In this document: piece after piece, positions 37,501-49,162 of the stretch | Layout: every line of letters begins with the position of its first letter | How positions within the stretch are numbered: position 1 is the stretch's first letter | Origin: Macrotrachela quadricornifera | Lineage: Eukaryota; Rotifera; Eurotatoria; Philodinida; Philodinidae | Length of the DNA stretch: 64,000 nucleotides | NCBI GenBank assembly: GCA_022393335.1 | Contig: JAJEKB010021828.1 | Coordinates: 1 to 64,000 of the forward strand | Direction: 5' to 3' | Translations under genes and position numbers: made by a program | The notes under the pieces: generated by a model | What the model was told of the DNA's origin: nothing | Seen by the model: only the letters and a program-made list of their open reading frames with translations | Database searches by the model: none

Positions 37501-38855
37501 CTGCTCTTTCTACAATATAGGCGTGCCGAAGGTTTACAGTGGTCTTCAAAAGACTTTTCATTGAAAACATATGCTACAAAATTATTATTCCAAAGTAAGC
37601 AATACAACACTGTTCTTAAATAGAGAATATTGTTTTACAGTAAATAATGGATAGATAAGAAGCAGGCAAACAAATAATAGATAAATATACGAGTCTTATG
37701 AAGAAATAGAGAAATCTACTAGCCTAAAAGAATTTACCATGGTAACTGTCTGACGAATTTCCAAGATAGATATTTCTATTATTCAACCAAAACTACTTTA
37801 AAATGTTACAAAATAATCAAGACATATGAACTCTTTCGTTCATTTTATTGTATGATCATACTTTAAATCTAACTTGGAATAATCTGTAACTCGTGTCGAA
37901 AAAGTTGCTTCTGTCTTGCTGCAATTGATCGAACTCTAATTTATCAAGAAAACAGCTTCAGTTTTTTTCCCATTTTTATTTAATATCAATCGAACTTTTA
38001 GTCAATCCCAAGTATGATCATAATTTGTAAGCAAACATTTTAATTAATCTTAATTATCATATATATTTTTTTCTTTCTTCTTGTCGATAAACAACAATAC
38101 AGGCGTGCGCGAAAGAAATAGACAGAAACCAAACAAAAAAAATTACACAAAAAAAGGAAATAATTCACAATAACAACATCAAATGGAGAAAAGTTGTGTT
38201 TTTTTATTTTGTTGTTCTTCTAGAGAATCTACTAAAAACTGTTCCCGTAAAAAAATATCCAACACAAATACAGACAAGAGAGAACATTTGAATATGTACG
38301 TACATGAATAATTATCAACATGTCAATGCTTAGATTGATTTTGCATATAACAAATTTTTTTGTTTTCTTTGAAAAAATGACGCGCATGTAATAAAGAACA
38401 TTATTTACAGAATAGTATATGTTTTTTTTTTCTAAACAAGAAAAGAAGGAAATCACTGCATCCGACGTCAAAACAAAAAACAAAAAAGAAAAGTAAAGAA
38501 GAAAACGAACACAACACCGAGCAAGTTGAGAATACAATATGTACGTACGAATGAGAAAGTAAACAAAACAAAGTATGACATATACAAAATAATCTATTTT
38601 TTTTGTCTTGTCGATATGTTTAGCAAAATCAAACGATCGACTTGAACTGACAAGTTTCGATTTTAAAGAAAAAAAAAAACAAAAAAAAAAACAACAAATA
38701 AAGTAACACAATATGTGTTTTGGTTTTCTAGTTTATTTATACATGTATATATATATATATGTATGTATGTATATATACATAAGTTTTTTTTTTATTTTAA
38801 TAATGCATTCTATTTTTATTTTTATCAATAAATAGATTATTGAAATAGAAATTAA
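34600..38855. other. Largely empty intergenic stretch (kinase 3' flank to GTF3C2 3' end)
   Basis: About 4.3 kb. The two flanking genes converge, so both 3' ends lie here. Pyrimidine-rich, T-rich DNA follows the kinase stop to about 34930. The 159-codon minus frame at 38232-38711 is Phe/Tyr/Cys-rich low-complexity translation of T-rich DNA and is not credible. An (AT)n-TATG run lies at 38745-38780. One tiny spliced ORF candidate is listed separately. Confidence 0.5.
36601..36798 (+). CDS. Speculative 44-codon two-exon ORF
   Basis: Unknown. An ATG at 36601 directly follows an acceptor-like TTTATATAG and opens 25 codons (MNSPPNHNSPLIFIYDEK and so on) to a strong GTAAGT donor after 36675. A TCTGATAG acceptor at 36731-36738 continues the frame for 19 codons to TAA at 36796-36798. 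The 63-bp intron matches the genome's usual size. No family is recognised and there is no clear promoter; it could be chance. Confidence 0.2.
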
Positions 38856-41800
38856 TCACAAAACTTGCACACGTTGAAGACGTTGAGTTAATTTTTCAGA
38901 TAATGGAGAATCTGATGTTGATAATCGAAACAAAAGAAATAAACCAACTTTGTCTGCTGATGCTATCCAACCATGTGTACCTGGATTTGGATTGAATCGA
39001 ATCTAAATTTTTATTTAATAATTAATAATAAATATTTCATATATATTTATCTTACTTTTCTATATGTATGCACTTTATGTGTTTCATCATGTTGAGGATC
39101 AACATTACTACTTGCGTATTCCTAAAAATAGATATTTTTAATTGACATTATTTAAATAAGACTGTTTCAAATTTTCATCATTTCATAGAGAACATTCTTT
39201 TTGTGTTTAAACGATAGATGTCAATGAATTATTGAAGATCACAAAATAGTTTGGTTGTTGTATTACTACATTATGATCTTAATTAAATATATTCTGATCT
39301 GGCTCAATTAAATATATATAATTTAAAATGAGATATATTAATACATCTTTGGATCCATTCAAAAGTATCACCGAAGTTTGTTTTGAATTTGTTGATATGA
39401 CTATTACGTGCATAATCGTACTTTGTATTCATTCATTTGATGCAATGATTGTAGTCAAAGACTGTGTATTGAGAATGTCTCCAACATCTATACTTTCAGT
39501 GATTACATATGTTTCATTGTTTATTCTAGTGCAATTGATACATCCTTCATTGGAAATGGAATGTATGACAATAAGTACATGAATCTATTTGCATGATTTT
39601 TATTGAATAAAGTATCGATACATTAAATGAAATTTTTGCACATATCCGAACGATAGAACAAACAATCTTTTGAACAAGAATAGATATTATTGTTTTGTCA
39701 ATTTTTCCACAGAAAGCATTAGTTTATTATTAATCGTTGAATTATGAATCAGTACTAAGTGCCGTACTATTAGTATAAAAATGAGCTAGATCAGAATAAA
39801 TTTAGTTAAAGTCATAGTGCAATGACAAAATTATTAATATTGATAAGTGCATATCATCGATCAGAATATCGAGAAAATCAAGGGTATTGTAAGATATTTA
39901 ATAACTCATTGAAGCTTATCGTTTCACTGCATACTCAAACCAAAAGTGACTTGACAGCTGGAATATTCTCTCATAAACATCCTTAAGATATATATGTCAT
40001 AGCTCAAAGATATCGTTCCGAAGGGAAAAAAAAAGAAATTTAATTTGATATTAAATATTTTTAATATAACACTATCTTATTGAATGTTAGCATATTATGA
40101 AGAAAGTGAAGTTAATTACCGTTCGTTCAATAGCAATTTGAACACAGTATTGTCCCATTGGAACTACTGCTTGTCCTTGATTATATTCTTAAATACGAAA
40201 CAATGATTAATTAATATATTTAAATAAAAATTATTTTTACGTTGCATGGCAACAGGATCTGCAAGATTTCCAGCTTGCGCCCCAGCTGCACCCGTTAAAT
40301 AAGTTGATAGTTTTGCCACGCACTAAATTTTTTTTTATAAATTTTATTTAAATAATAAATAAATATTAATATTCTTACTGTACTCGGTCGAAATTTTGGA
40401 TTATTTTGTGCCCAAGTTGATGAATCACCACGTGCAACCCAAACAGTACCTAAAATTTAAAAAAAGGAAAATTTTGATTACATATTTTTAAATATATACC
40501 ATCGAGATCGGCATAACCAACAGCATCAATCCATTCGGAATAATCTAAACTAACAATTTGCCATGCTGATAACATTGATGTTTGTAAATGATTCGAAACA
40601 TTTTGTCCAGGTAATAATATTGAATGTATTGGTACAGATAATAATTCATTATGATTACTAAAAAATAATAAAAAAATAAAAGAAAAATTTTCTTTTTTTT
40701 TATAATTTACTTTGGATGTGCACATCCTGCATATAGAATTTCATTTGATGCTGATGATGCAAATTCACTAGAATTTGACCAATGACGATAACAAAAAATA
40801 TTTTCATCTCGAGTTGTCCATACTCTATTTAAAATAGAATAAATAATTTTTTTAAATAAAATAATAAAATTTATTTATTTACGTCCAAGATTGTTTATTT
40901 TTTAAACTAATTGCAATTAAATGTTCTGAATTTCTTAGAAATTTAACATCTTGTATTGGTGTATCTTCAACAAAAAATCTTCGTACAGGATAAATTAATG
41001 AACAATTTGTTGTCTAAATAAAATAGAGATCTCTTCATCGTTTCAGATATACATAAGACTATTAGTATATAATTAAAAAAATCTATTGAAACTATAGTTT
41101 AGAAATCTATTAATTATTTTCTTTTGTTTTTTTTTTAAATAAAAAATTATTCTTTAAATTACTTGTTCAACAAGTGATTTTGAATTAACTTCCCACATAA
41201 GTACAATTCCATTTTCATATCCAGCACATAATTTATTTGGATTTTCATGACACCAATCAAGTGCTGTACATGATCCATATTCAGCACAACCAATACTACC
41301 ATCTTTACGTCGATTAAGTGGTGGTACAAGTTGTGCACCACTACTTATTGTACATAAATTTCTTGATGCACCATGTGGTACACCAAATATTAATACAATA
41401 CCTTGACTTGTACCAATAGCTAAATAACTTAAATATGGATCATTTATTGTTGGACGATCTGGTAACCATTTTAAACATGTTACTTGACCAAAATCTGCTG
41501 CAACAGTTACATGTAAATTTGGTACATGTAAACTTTGTCTTAAACGACCACAATTAAGTATTAAAAGTAATGTTGAACCAGGTGGTGAACGTCGATCAGC
41601 ATTTGCATAATTTCCATGTAATTGATTACCAGCATCATATGACCATTGTTCAAGTGCTAATGCAACATATTGACTACCAATAACATCAACAGCACGTGGT
41701 AACCATTCAACACAACGAATAGGACGACCAACATTTAAAACAATAACATGTGAAGCAGCAAAACTATCTAACGGATTAAGAAATCGATCGCATGAAAGCA

Positions 41801-44333
41801 TCTTTAAATAATAAAAAAAAAAAGAAAATTTTTATTAAAAAAAGAAAGAACTAAATTTTATTTTATTTACTCGAACACGTAAACAACTAGCACCATTACT
41901 TAAACAAGCAGCCGATTCATTTTCAGGTATAAGTTGTCCAATTGTTGTTGATGGTGCCGAAAATGGTATACGACCATTTATCGGAAATTTATAACGAGCA
42001 AATGTTGAACGAAATGCTCGATCATTAACACGACATGGATCATCTGGACATGTATCATGTGTATCATCATGATAAAGTTCAAGATGATCACAAACACTAC
42101 TTACAGATGAAAAAGGTGTACCACAAAATTTACATATAGCCATAACTAAAACAAAAATGATTTTTTATTTTTTTACAAAATTTGAAAAAAACAAGTAAAT
42201 TCTTTCTTTTACCAGGTCCTAATGGGCAATCAGTTTTTAAATGTTCTTTTAATTTTTTTAATGCAGTAAATTGTGTTTTTCCTCGACATCGATGACATTG
42301 AACAAAACCTTCGGTACGTAAACGTGTATTAATTTCTTGTTCTTGTTCAGGTAATAATGAATCAGTTGCAAATTCAATATGCTTTTTAAAAATAAAATAA
42401 TAAAAAATAATTTATTAGAAACGACAAATCGCTCGAATTTTGAAATGAAACAAAAGTAAAACCTTCAACCTTATACCATGATATTTGAAAGAAATATTTT
42501 CTAAATCAAGGACAATAATAGCTCATTTAGAAGGTTTTTTTGCTTGAAAGAGCAACTCAGAACATGACTGAGCCTTTTTAAAATTTTTTTTTTAATTTTC
42601 ATATGAATAAAAGGTATATTCGATTCAATGAGTGGAAAACGCGAGGTATCTTTTCATGCATATATTACAAAGATAGCGTCTCTTTTGAATTTTGCTTAAA
42701 AAATTATAGAAAATTTCAATCTCATTCATTTCAGAATTCGAATTTTGATTCTTTCATTAGAAAAATCATTCTTACTTCTCTCATTCTTGAACGAGCTAAT
42801 TCAGCTAATTCACTACTTATATCAACACCACGTGGCGATCGCATTGCAGCAATTTTATGTTGATCATTCTAAATTTTTAAAGAAAAAAAAGAAGACTATA
42901 TATAAATAATCAATTAGTCTAATATTTACTTTGATAAGTTGATCATTGATAATAATTGGATTATTTATTGTTGGAGTTAATGCAATATCTGTAGGATTTA
43001 CAAGTGGATGTTTAGTATAATTTGCTATTGGTGTTGGTCCATCAGATGATTTTGTTTTTGGTGGACGACCACGTTTACGCTGCAAAATATTTCAATATTA
43101 AAATTAATTTACATATAAACGGAAATAACAAATTTTTAATGAATTTTATCGACACTTACTTTTGAATCATTATCATTTTGTTCAGATTTAATTATTGGTA
43201 ATGACATATGTGGATTAATCATAGATGATGGAATAGTATAAGTATCAATAGCACGTGGTGATACACCTGGTGTCATACTTATCATTGGATTAATCATTTG
43301 TGGTGGTGTTAAATCATTGGAACTTTTCTTTTTTTTTTTTGATTTTTTGGAATTTGGTGTTCCAGTAGATGTTGAAATAGCTGGTTTACGTGATACATCA
43401 ATTTTATCTGTTGATACAGTACTACCTTCTTCTGCACCCTTAATAAAAATAAGCAAAAAAAAAAATTTCTTTATTTAAAATAATCTTGTAAATTAACTTA
43501 CATGTCGAGCTAAATGTGTACGTAACGAACTTCGATCAGCTAATTCACTTCCACACATTAAACAACGAAAAAAAGCTTTTGGATACGGTGATTTTGTACA
43601 TGAATTATATAAATGATAACGTATGCCTTCTTTTGAAGCAAAATCAACTGTACAAAATGGACAAACAAAACGTCCTTCACGAAATGTTGCTTGTCGTATA
43701 ACATTAAAATGTGGTAAATCAGGATAAGAAAAAAGACCTGATTGATGTCGAATATGTGACCATGCTTGTGGAATAGGAATAAGTGTTAACATATCACGAT
43801 GAATTTCAGATATATCTTGTGAATTTTTAACTGGTTGTTGTTGTTGTTGTTGTTGAGATTGATCAAGATTTGTTGATGCTGTTTGAGGATCTGTATCCAT
43901 AACATCCATTGGAATAGAAGATGAAGAAGGTACAGCAACAAGAGGTAATTGTGATTGTTGATCTACTGATATACCTTCATCATCAAGTGGTTCATCTTGT
44001 GATGATATTTGTTGTTGATCATTTGTTTGAATAATTCCAACTGATTCATCATTTGGATTATTATCTACAGTTGTACCACCACCAGTTGCAATTAAATGCA
44101 TTAAACCACTAGAATCTATTGCATTTTGTTGTTGTTGGTGATCATCATCATTTGACCTGGAAAATGAAAAGAATATTTCTTTCTCTTTTTCTTTTATTTT
44201 ATTTTTGTGAGATTATTTACCATGGCCAATCATTTGTTGTTGATTCATGTTGTTGTTCTTGTTGATTTGATGATGTCTGTTGTACATCATGAACTGATGA
44301 CATATGATTTGAAGGCGAATCTGGGTCAGCCAT
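38856..44333 (-). CDS. GTF3C2: TFIIIC subunit, GTF3C2-like, with C2H2 zinc fingers and AT-hook
   Basis: Probable subunit of general transcription factor IIIC, which binds internal promoters of tRNA genes in the nucleus. Sixteen exons: 44221-44333, 43502-44156, 43160-43438, 42930-43079, 42776-42868, 42213-42381, 41871-42145, 41163-41801, 40883-41013, 40711-40824, 40500-40657, 40379-40449, 40241-40322, 40120-40187, 39056-39121 and 38856-39002, giving 1069 residues. The C-terminal half matches the human TFIIIC110 propeller at several points: GRPIRCVEWLP then SQYVALAL, TCLKWLP, SYLAIGTSQGIVLIFGVPH, TALDWCHENPNKLCAGYENG, EWIDAVGYADLDG, and KIRFNPNPGTHGWIASA at the end. The N-terminal half has Gln runs, four zinc fingers (exon 2 twice, exons 6 and 7) and an AT-hook KRGRPPK near residue 351. 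A 1-kb intron (39122-40119) interrupts the propeller. Confidence 0.85.
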
Positions 44334-45374
44334 GAATTATTGTCGTTGATTTTACAACATTTATATTTTGTTAAATTCCTAATAAAGGATCGCATAATAA
44401 CATATATAAGCATTGAAAATTAATATTAGTTTTAATGCTCAATATATAGGGATAATATAAAATCATCATTCTTTATTTCTTTTTTTTTTCTTTGGTTCTT
44501 TTTTATTCTTCTTCTTTTTTTTTCTTGCATGACTTTTCCGAAAATCCAGAACAAAAGAGAGACAGAGAGGGAGAGAGAGAGGTAGAAAGAGAGAGAGAGA
44601 GAGAGAATAAGAAGAAGAAAAAGACTCGCATTTCGCATTTTCGCCCCTACTTTTTCTTCTCGCCGCTTTGCTTGTCTGTCCCTCTTTTTCACTCTCGCAC
44701 AGATGTTAAATATCCTTTTTCTGCCTTATTGCTGACTGTCATCATTACTAATAGTATATACTTCTTCGTTCTTCTTCGCGGAGGAAGCCGAGAGAAGAAG
44801 CAAATATAAGATGGAAAAGAATCAACACGAGCGAATAAAAAAAATTACCTTCGATTAGTAAATATAAATCAGCGGACAATCCGACGGAAGATAGAGAAGA
44901 AAAAAAAACAAGAAGAAAGAGAAAAAAAAGGAAGCACGTAAAAGGTTATTGTCTTGCCATTGATATTGAATTTGATACTCTTTATTATATGAAGAAAAAA
45001 GTTTTTATCAAGAAAAAATATTTTTTTATTTTAATTAATTAAATAATAAATTTTTAACTTTTTAATAATTATATTAAGAAGATATTATTATAGTGCATAA
45101 GTGAATTTTATTTTCATTGGTTCAAATTCAACAATTGATAGACTAGATGTCATTTGCGATGAGTCATAGTTCTATCGAGTGCATTCGATTTCTTTCTTTC
45201 ATTATGAAGTTTTATATCGAAAACAAAAATAAGCAGCATGTGTTGTTCGTATTTTCATTAAAATCTTTTTAGGATATACATGATGTTATTCATCACATTT
45301 AAACTTTCTGAATTCAAAATTCTCTATTATACATAAATTAAAATATAATTTATTTTTAGACAAAAAAAAAAACT
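44334..45374. other. Divergent promoter region of GTF3C2-like and Kelch genes
   Basis: Head-to-head genes share about 1 kb. On the minus strand an acceptor (TTTATTAG before 44384) and a donor (CGAAG/GTAATT near 44850) suggest a 5' UTR intron for the GTF3C2-like gene. On the plus strand a TTTTTAG acceptor ends at 45360, 14 nt before the Kelch ATG. A purine-rich tract lies between. Confidence 0.5.
44555..44606. repeat. (GA)n-rich tract
   Basis: About 50 bp made almost only of G and A in alternating GAGA on the plus strand, set in a wider polypurine/polypyrimidine region (44470-44660). Its place in a divergent promoter is suggestive of a GAGA-type nucleosome-free element, but simple-sequence expansion would look the same. 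Confidence 0.7.
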
Positions 45375-47411
45375 ATGCGTGTTCCTTATACTGCATCATC
45401 TTCTCAAATAAATCTTTTTCTTCAAAATTTAAATGAATATCTTGATTCCGGTATATACTGTGATTTAACATTTATTATTGGTTGTGAACAATTTCCATGT
45501 CATCGTATAATACTTGCTAGTTCTTCACCTTATTTTCAAGTACTTCTTACACATACATTTAAAGAAAATAATCTTAATTCTATTGAATTACGTGATATTG
45601 AACCACATATATTTTCAATTCTTCTTCATTATATTTATAGTGGTAAAATAGAAATTGATGAAAATATTGTTCATGAACTTTTAATTGCTAGTGATATGTT
45701 ACAACTTGATGAAGTTGTTCAATTTTGTTGTCATTATTTATCAATAAGTTTAAATGAAAAAAATGTTCTTGATACATGGAAATTAGCTAATGAATTAGAA
45801 TGTATATCATTAAAAAATGATGCTGAACATTATTTATTAACACATTTTTGTCAATTAATTAAATATGATATGATTAAATTAATTCCACAAGATTTATTAA
45901 TAAAAATAATATCAAATGATGATTTAATTGTTGATAATGAACAGCAAGTATTTGAAGCTATATTAATATGGTATTTTAATAATCATGAACAATCTTTTGA
46001 ACAATTATTTGATAATATTAGATTTGAATATATTTCCAAAGAACATCAAAAAATGATTTTACAACAAATTGGTTTTGTATGTACTAAGAGTTTTTTTGTA
46101 TTGATAAATGTTCAGAAAAACATCTATCAATATATTTTCATTCTTATTGACTGTATTTAAATAAGAAAGATACAATCAAAGAAAGAGAAAATATGTATAG
46201 TTCTTGTTATTAAAACTGAATTATCAAATATTTTGTCTTATGATCTCAAGTTTCTGATAGCTTCATATCAACATACTTGCATAACTTATACAATAAGAAG
46301 TTTAATGAGACCAGTTACAATTCTTATTAAAAGACTTCAGTAGAAGAACGTATCAATATTTTAAATTTTTGTTTCTCTTTAGACAAATCCATCAATAGTT
46401 CATCGTATTGAACAAATCATAGCTAAACGAGAATATACAATAAATAATAATCCAGCTCGACGTGGTATGAGAAAAACATGTTATTTATTTGGTGGTTATG
46501 GTTCAACTATTGATGATATAAATTCTCATTTATTAACAACATCATATCGTTGTCATTTAAATACAAATGATTTATCATCATCATTATATTCAATTGAAAT
46601 AGAACAAATTAATGGTGATGAAATGCGTTATCCACGTATGCATCATCAAGTAGCAGCACTTGGTAGTTTAATTTATATTGTTGGTGGTGAAGATGGTGAT
46701 AATATATTTAATTCCGTTGAAATATTTGATCCATTATCAAAAAATAAAAATAAACAATGGATGCAAACAGGTTCAATGATAACACCAAGATGTAATTTTG
46801 GTTTAGTATCATTAGATTCTACAACACTTTATGCATTAGGTGGTCATATTGGTGCTGATATAACATCAACAATTGAAAAATATGATTGTCAAACAGGTAT
46901 TTGGACATTATTACCATATAAATTAAAATCTCCATCTTATGGTTTTGCTTGTGTACAATTAAATGGTTCAATATTATGTATTGGTGGTTCATGTATATTT
47001 AATTTACCTGTTAAAACAACAGAAATATTTAATCCAAAAACTGGACAAAGTTATTTATGTGCAGATATGAATGAAGCTCGAACATTTTGTTCAGCATGTA
47101 TTGATGATGAACAAGAAAAAATCTATATTTTTGGTGGTGCTGATGCGAATGGAAATGGTTTACGTTCTGTTGAAGTTTATAATTCATTTCATTGTCGTTG
47201 GACTACTTTACCATCAATGCTTTTTAATCGTATTAGTCCATGTGTATATCGTATTGGACAATTTATACTTGTTTTTGGTGGACGAACTAATTTAACACAA
47301 AATTCTGAAATACTTAATACAGCAGAGATATATCATATACAAAAAAATACATGGATAAGAACAAATGATGTACCTATTCATGTATATGGTGGTGCAACTG
47401 TTCTTCGATAA
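45375..47411 (+). CDS. BTB-BACK-Kelch protein (KLHL family)
   Basis: Probable substrate adaptor of a Cullin-3 ubiquitin ligase. Two exons, 45375-46076 and 46383-47411, encode 576 residues, the usual KLHL length. BTB domain at about 20-125 (YCDLTFIIGCEQFPCHRIIL, ASSSPYFQVLL, HYIYSGKIEID), BACK domain at about 130-235 (CCHYLSISLNEKNVLDTWKLA), then about six Kelch blades with the GG pairs visible as YLFGGYG, IYIVGGEDGD, LYALGGHIG, ILCIGGS, IYIFGGADANG and ILVFGGRT. The 306-bp intron splits the BACK region from the propeller. The orthologue within KLHL is not clear. A splice acceptor 14 nt upstream of the ATG implies a spliced or trans-spliced leader. Confidence 0.93.
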
Positions 47412-48000
47412 AATAAATTAGTATTTTGTATTATATTTTTTTTTTAGTACATATTGTAAAATATGATAGAATTATACATATTTTTTGGTTTATATTGTTA
47501 ATATGAAAACAATATAATTGTTGTCATTCTAATGAAACATAATGTGATGAATTTCTGGTAGACATATGTTTTTGTTTAGCCTAATTTGATCTATTTATAT
47601 ATCGAATGAAAAAACTAGAGAAAAAAACAACCAGAATATGTCTCGTGCAAAGTCTGAAATACTTAAAGAAGAAGATCGATGATTGAATGGAAAATTTTCT
47701 TCTCGATAGTACGGACGATGTCGAGAAAAAGGAAAGAACTGAAAAAAAAAAGAAGAATCTTTATGTTCGACTTTATCCAGCATGAGAAGAGAAAATATTT
47801 CATCTCATATAACATCATAGCAAATGGCTGCTTGTCGTTGACATATTATTAATATAGCATTTCTTATTTTATGTTCTTACGAAAATGTGGGGGCAATGTA
47901 CCAATATGTAGGCCATTATACATTACAAATAAACGGTAACTTTCTTAATGTGCTTGATTTTTTTCATATGAACTAATTTAGTATTATATTATAAATCAAT
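47412..48000. other. Intergenic between Kelch and PP1-regulator genes
   Basis: About 590 bp between two plus-strand genes. The left part should contain the Kelch 3' UTR; the right part contains the promoter of the next gene. An acceptor-like TAATTTAG lies about 20 nt upstream of the ATG at 48001. The minus frame at 47595-47783 has no support. Confidence 0.45.
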
Positions 48001-48924
48001 ATGACAAGTGAACAACAAGTTCAATCAAACAATATGTATCAAATTAATAATGGGATAGACTATAATTTAAATGAAAAACATATAAATCATAAAAAATCAA
48101 TTGAAAATTTTAAAATAAGATCTACATCATTATTTATAGATAATTATGATGAAAATAATTTTTCAATAAATCATGATGATATACTAAAAAAATCTTCAAT
48201 TGTACCAAGATCATCATTACCAATAATTTATTCTAATTATGAACGAAAAAAATCTCATTCAATTAAATTAACACGTATTGAACAAAATGGTTCATATCCA
48301 AAAAAAGCTGTTCGTTTTGCTGATGATTTTGGTTTAAATTTAAGTCAAATTAAAATGATTAAAACAGATGAATTACCATATATTCCTAGTATAGCATTTA
48401 AATATTTACATATAGATAATGATGAAAATTCATCAACATTATTTAATCATGAATATAGAACAATTATTATTTATATGGAACCACAATTTGAAAATCCAAT
48501 TTATACATACAATTTTATTGATCGTGTATCACGACAAAAAGTTGTTCTTGAACAAGCAAGTATGTTAATTAAATAAATGGTTTTTTTTTTTTTAATAATA
48601 AAAATTTTAGATGCAATTGATAATCAAATTTATGGAACAATTAGATTAATATCATTTGGTTTACATAAATATGTTAAAATTCGTTTAACAACTGACAATT
48701 GGTTGTCATTTAAAGATTATCAGGCAATATATATTATTAATTCATATGATGGCATTTATGATCGATTTTCATTTCAACTTGAAATTGATCGTCATAAGAT
48801 ATATCATGAAAATAATATACAATTTTCTATTTGTTATGAACCATCTGGAGGTCATGAATATTGGGATAATAATTATCAACAAAATTATCGATTTAATTGT
48901 TTTTCAAAGACAATATCTAATTAA
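48001..48924 (+). CDS. PPP1R3: Protein phosphatase 1 regulatory subunit 3 (glycogen-targeting, CBM21)
   Basis: Brings protein phosphatase 1 to glycogen, promoting glycogen synthase activation. Two exons (48001-48559, 48611-48924) encode 290 residues. The PP1-docking RVxF motif is KAVRF at residues 102-106, followed by ADDFGLNLSQIKMI, matching the VxFADxFGxxL signature of PPP1R3 proteins. The CBM21 domain spans about residues 165-285: VSRQKVVLEQA, IYGTIRLISFGLHKYVKIRL, TTDNWLSF, YDRFSFQLE, and the glycogen-site block GGHEYWDNNYQQNYRF. The first 95 residues are Asn/Ser-rich and unrecognised. Length is like PPP1R3B/C (about 285-317). The stop is followed by an AATAAA near 48973, and the next gene converges on it. 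Confidence 0.93.
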
Positions 48925-49162
48925 AATATTTTTATGTAGATAGACAGTAGATATTTTTATAGTAAAATAAGAAATAAATGATCTATAAAATTTTATTGAT
49001 TTCAATTTTTTTATTTTTCTGTCCAATTTTTCCTTACATTAGTTTGTATATCTACATATATAAATTTTATGGTTTTTTTCTTTTTGTCCTTTATATACTG
49101 AAAATGTTTTATTTTGTATATTAAATATACGACAAAAAAGAAAATGCTTATTAGACAATGAT

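Noticed and set aside
38232..38711. 159-codon minus-strand ORF
   Set aside because: The translation is Phe/Tyr/Cys-rich low complexity from T-rich DNA, with no motif or promoter; it is a compositional artefact.
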